A program made the translations under genes and the position numbers. From Tannerella sp. (GTDB lineage Bacteria; Bacteroidota; Bacteroidia; Bacteroidales; Tannerellaceae): DNA of 8,495 nt. The stretch is from the NCBI GenBank assembly GCA_031262895.1, contig JAISGW010000191.1, positions 1 to 8,495 on the forward strand, read 5' to 3'. Of the stretch, positions 1 to 6,361 are shown piece by piece. Below the pieces are notes generated by a model that searched no databases, was not told the DNA's origin, and saw only the letters and a program-made list of their open reading frames with translations. Position 1 is the first letter of the stretch. Each line of letters starts with the position of its first letter.

Positions 1-1039
1 GCAGCATGAGTCCCCAAGCGGCGGCATAGCCGTATTTCCATTGCAGCTCGGGCATGCCCCTGAAGTTCATCCCCCAAACGCCCACGAGAAAGGTGAGCGG
101 GATGAATACTGTGGCCACGACGGTAAGCCGTTTCATAGTGGCGTCCATGCGGAGGGCGTTGTTGGAGATGTAGAGGTCGACTAAGGAAGAGATGATTTCG
201 CGGCAGCCGTCGCAGGTTTGGGTGACGAACTGCATCTGGTCGTAAAGGTCGGCGTAAACGGGCTGCAGCTCTTCGGTTATCAGGGTGTTGTCCATCCTCA
301 GGAGTTTGGAGAACTGTTCTTTCAAGGGTTGGCTGTTGCGGCGTATGTCGAGGTAATCGCGGCGGCGCTGTTGAATCAGGGCGCCTATGCCGCTCTGGTC
401 GGAATGGATGTCGAGCAGAGCCTCCTCTATATCCTCAAGGGTGTCTTCCACCTTGGCGGCGGCCTCGGCCAAGGCAGAAGTGACCGTGTTCAGGAGGAAA
501 GCCAGCAACATGCCGGGGCCTTTCCGGCGCAGACCGAGCATGTCGCTGTCCAAGGCCTTGCGTACCTCGGCGAAGAGGGGCCGGTCGCTCTCGGTAAAGC
601 TGACTACTATGTTGCCGGCAACGATAATGCCCAAGTGCTCGCTGCAGATTTCCATCTGCTGGTTGTAATAGCTGAGATTAAGGATGAACAGCAACCGGTC
701 GTCGGACTCTTCTATCTTGACCACGTGTTCGGGAGTAAGGACATCTTTGGCATCAAGGCTGTCCAAGCCGCAAGCCCTGACGATGCGCTGCACGGTCTCC
801 GCGTCGCTCAGGCCGCTGACCTGATACCAGTCGACGATTCCCTCCGCCGCTTTCCACGGAGCCGGAGGCAATTCCTCAGGCTTCAGTTCCCGTTCCGCAG
901 GTGCGGCTCCCGAGCCGTAACTGCAAAGGCGGATGCTCGTCCGGGTTTCCTGCTTGCCCACATAAACGTAGGTGTCCGACAATTGCCTGTTGGTGGCACG
1001 GCGACGTCTCAACCGACGCCGAAATCTTCTTTGTCTCAT
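1..1039 (-). CDS. corA: CorA-family magnesium/cobalt transporter, C-terminus cut by window edge
   Basis: This is an inner-membrane Mg2+ (Co2+/Ni2+) channel of the CorA family, which works as a homopentamer. Translating the minus strand from the ATG at 1039-1037 gives 346 residues before the window ends. The cytoplasmic part holds the usual long helices, around residues 180-300. It is followed by TM1 (about 304-322, RLTVVATVFIPLTFLVG) and the family signature GMN at 323-325, here as WGMNF rather than the commoner YGMNF. TM2 begins near residue 337 and is cut off, so only some 10-20 C-terminal residues are likely missing. An upstream ATG is followed at once by a stop in its frame, which supports the chosen start. 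The N-terminus is striking: 10 of the first 14 residues are arginine. It lies 44 bp downstream of the DUF721 gene on the same strand with no clear promoter between, so it may be read through from recF. Family assignment is firm; the ion preference is inferred. Confidence 0.93.
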   Translation of the reverse strand, partial: MRQRRFRRRLRRRRATNRQLSDTYVYVGKQETRTSIRLCSYGSGAAPAERELKPEELPPAPWKAAEGIVDWYQVSGLSDAETVQRIVRACGLDSLDAKDVLTPEHVVKIEESDDRLLFILNLSYYNQQMEICSEHLGIIVAGNIVVSFTESDRPLFAEVRKALDSDMLGLRRKGPGMLLAFLLNTVTSALAEAAAKVEDTLEDIEEALLDIHSDQSGIGALIQQRRRDYLDIRRNSQPLKEQFSKLLRMDNTLITEELQPVYADLYDQMQFVTQTCDGCREIISSLVDLYISNNALRMDATMKRLTVVATVFIPLTFLVGVWGMNFRGMPELQWKYGYAAAWGLML

Positions 1040-1083
1040 ATTTCACTTGATTTCATCCCGTAAAAATAGGTATTGTGCATTTT

Positions 1084-1377
1084 TTACCGTATGACCAAAT
1101 CGCGCAGGAAATCCTCGCCGACATAAGCGTTCAGGCTTTTCAAAATCTTCTCCCGCGAAAGGGCTAGCTCTTGGCGCAAGACGGCCGAGGAAAGCGCCAC
1201 GTGCAAGACCCGGTTCTTGACGAAAAGGCTACGGGTGTATTGCAGAATGGCCGGACCGAGCACCTCGCCCCAGGCGCGTTCGGCACGTATGGCGAGCACG
1301 CGTTCTTTCAAGGCCGGATTGTCGTCGAAAAAGCCTTCCAAAAGGCTGCCTATGGGTTTGGCATCCTGGCGGTTCAT
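1084..1377 (-). CDS. DUF721 / DciA-like protein, coupled to recF
   Basis: This is a 97-residue protein of the DUF721 (DciA-like) family. DciA proteins of other bacteria bind and help load the replicative helicase DnaB. In many genomes, including Bacteroidetes and actinobacteria, DUF721 genes sit next to recF. The visible pattern fits the family: an N-terminal helix with LLEGFF, then AWGEVLGPAILQYTRSLFVKN, a short strand region (VLHVALSSAVLRQEL) and a C-terminal LREKI-type helix (LSREKILKSLN). Its ATG overlaps the recF stop as ATGA (1374-1377), so translation is probably coupled to recF. The protein is shorter than proteobacterial DciA and consists essentially of the single domain. A helicase-loading role is inferred from family and position; nothing in the sequence proves it. 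Confidence 0.85.
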   Translation of the reverse strand: MNRQDAKPIGSLLEGFFDDNPALKERVLAIRAERAWGEVLGPAILQYTRSLFVKNRVLHVALSSAVLRQELALSREKILKSLNAYVGEDFLRDLVIR

Positions 1378-2480
1378 GGGGCGGCCTCCTCTTCGGGACT
1401 GGGTTCTCCGCCCTCAAGACGGAAGAGGCGGTATTCCGGCCCTACGGCACGGAGGATTTCGTCAAGCTGCTGGCGGTTGGTGTCGGTAAGGAATATCTGC
1501 CCGAAGTCGGCCGAGGCGACAAGTCCTATCAGCCGCTCCACGCGTCCGCGGTCAAGTTTGTCGAAAAGGTCGTCGAGCAACAATAGGGGCGCCTCGCCGC
1601 CCTCCTGCTTGAGATAGGCGAACTGCGCCAGCTTCAGGGCGATGAGGAAAGTCTTGTTCTGCCCTTGTGAGCCGGCGCGACGCATCAGGCAGTCGCCCAG
1701 CCGCATATCCAATTCGTCCTTATGGACGCCTACGGAAGAAAAGCCAAGGAGGCGGTCGCGTCCCCGTTCGTCGCGCAAACGCTCCTCCCAGCCCTCCTCA
1801 GAGAGTTGGGAAACATAGCTCAACCCTACTTCCTCGGCTTCCCCGCAAAGCAGGCGGTGGTAGCGGGCGAAGAGAGGCAAGAGGGCCTCGACCAGACGGC
1901 GGCGTTTCTCGTAAACTAAGCGGCCGTGACGGGCAAGCTGGTCTTCGAGCGCTTCGAAAAGTCCCTCATCGGAGGAACTTTCACGCAGCAGCACATTGCG
2001 CTGCAGGAGGGCCTTGTTATAGGCAATCAGGGCGTGCAGGTAGGCCGCGTCATGCTGCGAGAGCACCAGGTCGAGGAAACGACGCCGTTCGGCACTGCCG
2101 CCCGCTATCAGGGCGGCGTCGGAAGGAGAAACCATCACCGCCGGCAATAAGCCGATATGCTCGGAAAGCCGCCCGTATTCCTTTTTATTGCGCTTGAACT
2201 GCTTGCGGCCGCGGCGACGCAGGGCGCAGAATATTTCTTCCGTCCGGCCCCCGCGTTCATATTCGCCCTGCAAGAGGCAAAGTTCTTCCCTATATGAAAT
2301 AAGCTGGCTATCGGGCGTATTCATGCAGCTCCGGCAAAAGGAAAGATAATAAACCGCGTCAAGCAGATTCGTCTTTCCCATTCCATTGTCGCCGAAAAAG
2401 CAGTTTAACTTGGGAGAAAAAGACAAATCCGCCTGTTTTATATTCTTATAATGAAGGATAGATATCTTGCGCAACCACAT
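1374..2480 (-). CDS. recF: DNA replication and repair protein RecF
   Basis: RecF is a cytoplasmic SMC-like ABC ATPase. With RecO and RecR it helps load RecA at single-strand gaps during recombinational repair. The 368-residue length is usual for the family. The N-terminus carries the first strand (LRKISILHYKNI) and the Walker A loop GDNGMGKT (30-37). The RecF-typical GGSAERRRFLDLVL lies at 127-140, the ABC signature SQGQNKT at 271-277, and Walker B LLLLDDLFDKLD at 299-310, with D303/D304 as the expected catalytic acids. The C-terminus is acidic and rich in Glu and Pro. The gene starts a leftward cluster with the DUF721 gene (4-nt overlap) and corA. A -7 element (2512-2519) lies about 30 bp upstream of the ATG. 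dnaA and dnaN are not adjacent. All catalytic motifs look intact. Confidence 0.97.
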   Translation of the reverse strand: MWLRKISILHYKNIKQADLSFSPKLNCFFGDNGMGKTNLLDAVYYLSFCRSCMNTPDSQLISYREELCLLQGEYERGGRTEEIFCALRRRGRKQFKRNKKEYGRLSEHIGLLPAVMVSPSDAALIAGGSAERRRFLDLVLSQHDAAYLHALIAYNKALLQRNVLLRESSSDEGLFEALEDQLARHGRLVYEKRRRLVEALLPLFARYHRLLCGEAEEVGLSYVSQLSEEGWEERLRDERGRDRLLGFSSVGVHKDELDMRLGDCLMRRAGSQGQNKTFLIALKLAQFAYLKQEGGEAPLLLLDDLFDKLDRGRVERLIGLVASADFGQIFLTDTNRQQLDEILRAVGPEYRLFRLEGGEPSPEEEAAP

Positions 2481-2511
2481 ATTAATGAAGCATTATTCCT
2501 GTCGGAGCGGG

Positions 2512-2519
2512 CAAAATTA
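2512..2519 (-). promoter_or_regulatory. Putative -7 promoter element for recF
   Basis: On the minus strand this reads TAATTTTG, an exact match to the Bacteroidetes -7 consensus TAnnTTTG. It lies 32 bp from the recF ATG. No TTTG is seen at the -33 distance; the best there is GTTA near 2538-2541. The promoter call therefore rests on the -7 match and on its position between divergent genes. Confidence 0.55.
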
Positions 2520-2560
2520 AAAAATATCCGCGCCTGATAACGAGGTCTCCGAAAAAAACC

Positions 2561-2568
2561 TACCTTTG
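2561..2568 (+). promoter_or_regulatory. Putative -7 promoter element for the TPR-ribH operon
   Basis: TACCTTTG matches the Bacteroidetes -7 consensus TAnnTTTG exactly and is followed by GCG, as is common at such promoters. The predicted start near 2574 would give a leader of about 65 nt. That leader is very A-rich and contains the octamer AAACAAGT twice in tandem (2608-2623), followed by the related AAAGCAAT. A-rich leaders replace Shine-Dalgarno sequences in many Bacteroidetes genes. No convincing -33 TTTG was found. Confidence 0.6.
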
Positions 2569-2638
2569 CGCGTCCTTAGCAAAAAGGGCAAGAACAAGAT
2601 TAAAGAAAAACAAGTAAACAAGTAAAGCAATAAAGCGT

Positions 2639-3331
2639 ATGGCGACGAAAGAAAAGGGCGCGGCCCAAGTCAAGGAAACGGTCGACTTCGTTTCCCGCTC
2701 GGAGCGATTCATCGAGAAACATCAAATGAAAATCCTTTACGGAGTAGGCGTTGTCATCGTACTCGCCGCTGCCGTTCTCTGCGTGAGGTATCTCTACTTG
2801 GCGCCGAGGGAGGTAAAAGCGGCCAATGCCATCTATAAGGGTGAACAATATTTTGACCGCGATTCCTTTTCGCTGGCCTTGCATGGCAACGGGGCCGATT
2901 ACGCGGGCTTCGAAAGCATTATTTCCGATTACGGAAGCACCCGCAGCGGCAACCTGGCCAAGGCTTATGCCGGCATCTGCTACTTCCGCTTAGGCCAGCC
3001 CGACAAGGCGTTGCCCTTGCTGAAAGCCTATTCGGGCGACGACAAAATGGTCGCCCCCGCCGTCACCGGTTTGATTGGCGACTGCTACGTCAATCTCGGT
3101 CAGGTAAAGCAAGGCATCACCTATTTTGAGAAGGCCGCCAAGGAAGCCGACAACGAAGTCATCAGCCCTACTTACCTCAAGAAGGCCGGCATCGCTTATG
3201 AGGATTTGAAGCAATACGCTGAAGCGGTCAAGGCTTACCAGGCTATCAAGCAACGTTATGCCAATTCACAGGAAGCCGCCGACATCGACAAATACATTAC
3301 CCGGGCTTCCGAATTGGAAAAGCAAAAATAA
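2639..3331 (+). CDS. Membrane-anchored tetratricopeptide repeat protein
   Basis: A 230-residue protein with a cytoplasmic N-terminal tail (about 1-31, charged), one membrane segment (about 32-54, ILYGVGVVIVLAAAVLCVRY) and a soluble part of helix-turn-helix TPR units. The clearest TPRs are near 106-132 (AKAYAGICYFRLGQPDKALPLL), 139-171 (GLIGDCYVNLGQVKQGITYFEKA) and 178-206 (KKAGIAYEDLKQYAEAVKAYQAI). Architecture and size resemble the YfgM-like TPR family (one TM helix plus periplasmic TPRs), whose members bind envelope proteins; this likeness is an inference. The stop codon overlaps the ribH start by one base (TAATG), so the two are co-translated. It is the first gene of the rightward operon. 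The partner and exact role are unknown, although a TPR gene next to ribH is a familiar Bacteroidales arrangement. Confidence 0.88.
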   Translation: MATKEKGAAQVKETVDFVSRSERFIEKHQMKILYGVGVVIVLAAAVLCVRYLYLAPREVKAANAIYKGEQYFDRDSFSLALHGNGADYAGFESIISDYGSTRSGNLAKAYAGICYFRLGQPDKALPLLKAYSGDDKMVAPAVTGLIGDCYVNLGQVKQGITYFEKAAKEADNEVISPTYLKKAGIAYEDLKQYAEAVKAYQAIKQRYANSQEAADIDKYITRASELEKQK

Positions 3332-3825
3332 TGGCTACGGCATACCATAATCTTTCGGAATACGACCCGAACACAGTGCCCGACGCTACCGGCATGAGGT
3401 TCTCCGTCGTCGTCTCCGAATGGAACCGTCCTGTCACCGAACATCTCCTCGAAGGCGCCGTGAATACACTCGAACGTTGCGGCGCCTTACCGGAAAACAT
3501 CTTCGTGAGCCATGTCCCCGGCAGTTTCGAACTCACCTTCGGCGCTTTGAAGGCGGCCGAACGCGAACAGCCCGACGCCGTGATTGTGTTGGGTTGCGTG
3601 ATACGTGGCGAGACTCCCCATTTCGATTACGTCTGCTCGGCCGTCACCCAAGGCATGGTCGAACTCAATCTTCGCGGCAAGATACCCTTCCTTTTCGGCC
3701 TGCTTACCACAAATACTTTGCAACAAGCCGAAGCACGTTCGGGCGGTAAACTCGGCAATAAGGGCGACGAAGCCGCCATCACTGCCATTAAAATGGCACA
3801 ATACAATAGGAAAGTTGAAAATTGA
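3331..3825 (+). CDS. ribH: 6,7-dimethyl-8-ribityllumazine synthase
   Basis: RibH performs the penultimate step of riboflavin synthesis. It condenses 5-amino-6-ribitylamino-uracil with 3,4-dihydroxy-2-butanone 4-phosphate, usually within a hollow icosahedral 60-mer or a pentamer. The 164 residues carry the family hallmarks: SEWNRPVTEHLLEGA (29-43; W31 stacks on the pyrimidine), the substrate loop VPGSFELTFGA (62-72), GCVIRGETPHFDYV (88-101) with the likely catalytic H97, and FGLLTTNTLQQAEARSGG (122-139), where R136 matches the phosphate-binding arginine. An N-terminal extension of about 20 residues precedes the core, as in many Bacteroidetes versions. The start overlaps the TPR stop by one base, and the stop overlaps the next gene's TTG start. 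No other rib gene is nearby. Confidence 0.97.
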   Translation: MATAYHNLSEYDPNTVPDATGMRFSVVVSEWNRPVTEHLLEGAVNTLERCGALPENIFVSHVPGSFELTFGALKAAEREQPDAVIVLGCVIRGETPHFDYVCSAVTQGMVELNLRGKIPFLFGLLTTNTLQQAEARSGGKLGNKGDEAAITAIKMAQYNRKVEN

Positions 3826-4241
3826 AAATACGCTTATTCTTCCTCGCCGCAGTGTTTGCCCTGACGGAAGGATGCTATCATACCGCTTATCCTCCCGAAT
3901 ATTTTTACGACACAAGTTGGACGGCCTTTGAAACGGGCAGCGTGTATGACCCGCGCGACAGCAGCGTCGTGCTTTACTCTTACCGTTACGACCACCTCCT
4001 CCAACTCGGTGAAGGCACTTACGTGCATACCATACACCGCCAAATCAAAACACCTTCTTCAACCGGTTATCTGACGCAGCCCGATTCCATCCTCAAGGGC
4101 AGCTTCACCATCCTTTATCCTGAAATCACCTTCCGTAACGGCGGGCAGACCACCTTGGGCGACTTCATCGGCACTACCTCCATGGAAGTAGCCCCCGCAG
4201 GTTCGGCCGTGCTGGCCTTTACACAAAAAACGACGGAATGA
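3822..4241 (+). CDS. Small putative lipoprotein of unknown function (TTG start)
   Basis: A 139-residue protein I cannot assign to a named family. It begins with TTG, overlapping the ribH stop as TTGA. The next in-frame Met is near the C-terminus, so no ATG would give a sensible protein. The N-terminus is a signal peptide (K2, R4, then hydrophobic LFFLAAVFAL) ending at C18. This suggests a lipoprotein, but the lipobox LTEGC is atypical, with Thr and Glu where Leu and Ala/Ser are usual. The mature part is rich in Tyr, Ser and Thr (YHTAYPPEYFYDTSW; VVLYSYRYDHLLQL) and looks like a small beta-rich envelope domain. It is the last gene of the TPR-ribH operon. I infer co-expression, not a riboflavin role. 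Confidence 0.72.
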   Translation: MKIRLFFLAAVFALTEGCYHTAYPPEYFYDTSWTAFETGSVYDPRDSSVVLYSYRYDHLLQLGEGTYVHTIHRQIKTPSSTGYLTQPDSILKGSFTILYPEITFRNGGQTTLGDFIGTTSMEVAPAGSAVLAFTQKTTE

Positions 4242-4281
4242 CCGGCCTCGCGGCCAAACATCCCGTCTGTAATCAAAGTGT

Positions 4282-4309
4282 AAATATTTATTCTTTCCTA
4301 TAAGTATTT
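4282..4309 (+). terminator. AU-rich hairpin between convergent genes (weak terminator candidate)
   Basis: Arms AAATATTTAT (4282-4291) and ATAAGTATTT (4300-4309) pair over 10 positions in plus-strand RNA, with one U-G wobble and an 8-nt loop. On the minus strand the same position is a C-A mismatch. The hairpin sits in the 78-bp gap between the convergent lipoprotein and CoA-transferase genes. There is no GC-rich base and no good T-tract on the plus side, so termination efficiency is uncertain. Confidence 0.4.
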
Positions 4310-4319
4310 GTCGCTACCC

Positions 4320-5813
4320 TTATACGTAGTCGCTCCACTTCAAGTTGCGCATGTCGCCGCTCTTAGCCGCTTCAAGATGGAAGGCAAAGCAGCATTTGAG
4401 GTTCTGCGGGGTCTGTCCCTTGATGCCCATGGCGAGGTACTCGTTCAACAGGGGCTTGTAGTCGGGATGCACGCAATGGTCAATAATCAGGCGCGCACGC
4501 TGCATGGGCGACTTGCCGCGCAGGTCGGCTACGCCGTATTCGGTGATGATGGCCTTGACGGAGTGCTCGCTGTGGTCGAGGTGGGATACCATGGGTACGA
4601 AGGCACTGATTGTACCTCCCTTGGCCGTAGAAGGCGTGGTAAAGATGGAGAGCATGGCCGAGCGGGTGAAGTCGCCCGAACCGCCGATGCCGTTCATCAT
4701 GCGGGTGCCCGATACATGGGTGGAGTTGATATTGCCGAAGATGTCGGCTTCCAGGGCGGTGTTGATGGCAATCAGACCGAGACGGCGGGCCACTTCGGGG
4801 TTGTTGGATATCTCTTGTGGACGGAGAAGGAGGCGGGGCTTAAAGAAATCGAGGTGGGCGTAAATGTCGTCAAGCACCTCGTTGCTGACAGTTAGCGAGC
4901 AGCCGCTGGCAAATTTTATGCGGCCTTCCTTCATGAGCTTGATAACGGCGTCCTGAATGACCTCGGTGTAAATATTGAAGGCGGGAATATCCTTGTTCTC
5001 GCCCATGCAACCCAAGACGGCATTGGCCACGTTGCCCACGCCGCTCTGAAGGGGCACGAACTCCTTGGGCAGGCGGCCGGCTTTCAATTCGGCGACCAGG
5101 AAGTCGGAGACGTTCTGGCCGATGGCCTTGGTCACGTCGTCCAGCGGGGTAAACTTGCCCTGTTCGTTCGGCTCATTGGTGCGGACGACACCGACAATTT
5201 TACGGGGATCTACCTTGACGCAATCCGTGCCTATCCTGTCGGAAGGCTTATAAACGGGTATCTCGCGGCGGTAAGGCGGGTCCTGCAATTCAATGATGTC
5301 GTGCATGCCGCGTATTTCCTTGGGATGGCGGGCGTTCAACTCTATGATGATACGGTCGGCCATCCGGCAAATGGTAGGCAATATGCCCACGCCGGAAGTA
5401 GGGACGATTTCGCCGTCTTCCGTTACGTCGGCTGCTTCAACTATGGCCACGTCAACCTTGCCGAGGAAGCCGTATCGCAGGTCCTGCGCCAGCTCGGAAA
5501 GGTGCATGTCCACATAATTGGTCTCCCGCGCGTTCAAGAGGGCGCGCAGATCCTTGTTTGTCTGGTAGGGCATGCGGAATTTGATTGCTTTGGCGCGGGC
5601 CAGTGCCCCGTCGAGATGGTCGCCCGTGGAAGCGCCGGTGAACATGCCGATCTGGAAGGGATGCCCCTTTTCGTGTTCGGCCTCGGCCAGCTTGGCCACA
5701 GCAGAAGGGACGACCTTAGGACAGCCCGAAGGCGTGAAGCCGCTGAATCCCACGGTATCGTCGTTGTGCACGTAGGTAGCGGCCTCTTCGGCCGTAATGA
5801 ATTTCAATGCCAT
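4320..5813 (-). CDS. Acetyl-CoA hydrolase/transferase family protein (succinate/acetate CoA-transferase)
   Basis: A 497-residue class I CoA-transferase of the acetyl-CoA hydrolase/transferase family, which swaps CoA between acyl-CoAs (succinyl-, propionyl- or acetyl-CoA) and carboxylates in the cytoplasm. In Bacteroidales such enzymes feed acetate, succinate and propionate fermentation. The sequence shows both family domains: an N-terminal half with GFSGFTPSGCPKVVP (22-36) and the loop QSGVGNVANAVLG (256-268), and a C-terminal half with the likely catalytic glutamate E284 in NIYTEVIQD (280-288) and the oxyanion-loop motif GIGGSGDFTRSA (375-386). Length and motifs match the YgfH/Cat1/AarC-type subgroup. 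It appears complete and is transcribed leftward, convergent with the ribH operon. The leader (5814-5946) carries phased repeats. The exact acyl donor and acceptor cannot be read from the sequence. Confidence 0.93.
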   Translation of the reverse strand: MALKFITAEEAATYVHNDDTVGFSGFTPSGCPKVVPSAVAKLAEAEHEKGHPFQIGMFTGASTGDHLDGALARAKAIKFRMPYQTNKDLRALLNARETNYVDMHLSELAQDLRYGFLGKVDVAIVEAADVTEDGEIVPTSGVGILPTICRMADRIIIELNARHPKEIRGMHDIIELQDPPYRREIPVYKPSDRIGTDCVKVDPRKIVGVVRTNEPNEQGKFTPLDDVTKAIGQNVSDFLVAELKAGRLPKEFVPLQSGVGNVANAVLGCMGENKDIPAFNIYTEVIQDAVIKLMKEGRIKFASGCSLTVSNEVLDDIYAHLDFFKPRLLLRPQEISNNPEVARRLGLIAINTALEADIFGNINSTHVSGTRMMNGIGGSGDFTRSAMLSIFTTPSTAKGGTISAFVPMVSHLDHSEHSVKAIITEYGVADLRGKSPMQRARLIIDHCVHPDYKPLLNEYLAMGIKGQTPQNLKCCFAFHLEAAKSGDMRNLKWSDYV

Positions 5814-5873
5814 GATAGAAAAATGTTTTAATAATATTGGTTATAAAAAAGTGATCGTGATTACTTTTCTGCG

Positions 5874-5936
5874 CAAGACCTTATTTTCTTCCGACAAGAT
5901 GCTATCTTATTTCGACAAGACCTTGTGCCGTTCTTG
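5874..5936. repeat. Three 21-bp-phased dyad-like elements in the CoA-transferase leader
   Basis: CAAGA recurs at 5874, 5895 and 5916, exactly 21 bp apart. Units 1 and 2 match at 15 of 21 positions; units 1 and 3 share the first nine bases (CAAGACCTT). Each unit has local dyad symmetry: CAAGACCTTA (5874-5883), AAGATGCTATCTT (5896-5908) and CAAGACCTTG (5916-5925). They lie downstream of the predicted -7 element and so inside the 5' leader. They may be a regulator-binding cluster on one DNA face or small RNA stems. Confidence 0.55.
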
Positions 5937-5946
5937 CAAAACGTTG

Positions 5947-5954
5947 CAAAGTTA
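5947..5954 (-). promoter_or_regulatory. Putative -7 promoter element for the CoA-transferase gene
   Basis: On the minus strand this reads TAACTTTG, an exact TAnnTTTG match followed by CAACG. It overlaps the stop codon of the upstream 128-residue gene (5952-5954). It would start transcription near 5941 and leave a leader of about 128 nt. No TTTG-like -33 is present. A repeated TTGCAA pair (5934-5949) overlaps the region of the predicted start site. Confidence 0.5.
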
Positions 5955-6338
5955 ATACTTGCGGGTGAGTATTTCGGAATATACCAAGGCTTTTTTCAAC
6001 TCTTCCATATCCGAAAAGGCGTCATCAGGCAGGCGAAATCCCCCACCCTCGTCTGTTTCTCCTCCTTCGGAAGTCAATTCTCCGAGAAAGAAATCTTCAC
6101 CGGATACAGCCCGTTCACCCTCCACGGGGAGCGGCACATAAGAGGATACTTTGCGTTTAGAAGATTCTTTACTTTTAGGTGTTGTGCTTGTGTTTTCCTC
6201 GGTTTCGGCAGGGCGGCTCGCCTCTGCAGGTGCCGTCTGACTCTCGCCTACATGCTTTGCACGTCTGGCCAGATTCCATAGGCTCCAGCCTATAGCCAAA
6301 GCAAATAAAAGGATGTATTGCCAATCTGCCTTCTCCAT
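5952..6338 (-). CDS. Small single-pass membrane protein of unknown function
   Basis: A 128-residue protein not assignable to a named family. After MEKADW comes one hydrophobic segment (about 7-23, QYILLFALAIGWSLWNL) followed by RRAKH, which suggests a short N-terminus outside and the rest in the cytoplasm by the positive-inside rule. Residues 31-62 form a low-complexity Thr/Ser/Glu/Pro linker, then a basic patch (SKRKV) and an acidic, Gly-rich stretch. The end, EELKKALVYSEILTRKY (112-128), looks folded and recalls the C-terminal motif of other small Bacteroidales membrane proteins (from memory, not searched). It has its own well-formed promoter just upstream. It is on the same strand as the CoA-transferase gene but 138 bp away, with an independent -7 element between, so a shared operon is not required. 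Confidence 0.75.
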   Translation of the reverse strand: MEKADWQYILLFALAIGWSLWNLARRAKHVGESQTAPAEASRPAETEENTSTTPKSKESSKRKVSSYVPLPVEGERAVSGEDFFLGELTSEGGETDEGGGFRLPDDAFSDMEELKKALVYSEILTRKY

Positions 6339-6348
6339 AAAAAAGATG

Positions 6349-6356
6349 TATTTTTG
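6349..6356 (+). promoter_or_regulatory. Possible -7 element directed toward miaB
   Basis: TATTTTTG fits TAnnTTTG and is followed by CGCC. It is the only plus-strand match seen upstream of miaB, and it would give a leader of about 190 nt. There is no TTG at the proper -33 spacing; the nearest, at 6318-6320, is 28 bp away. It lies just upstream of the minus-strand gene's ATG, so it may be a chance match. Confidence 0.3.
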
Positions 6357-6361
6357 CGCCC

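Noticed and set aside
218..1063. 281-residue plus-strand frame opposite corA
   Set aside because: It is antisense to a clear CorA with its GMN motif and membrane helices. The frame shows no recognisable protein pattern.
1040..1083. Separate promoter for corA
   Set aside because: TATTTTTA near 1063-1070 lacks the final G of the -7 consensus, and no -33 box is present. Read-through from recF is as likely.
4244..4255. GGCC-TCGC-GGCC hairpin after the lipoprotein stop as a terminator
   Set aside because: It has only a 4-bp stem and no T-tract follows.
4308..4895. 195-residue plus-strand frame opposite the CoA-transferase C-terminus
   Set aside because: It is a shadow of high-GC coding DNA. The minus strand has intact catalytic motifs there.
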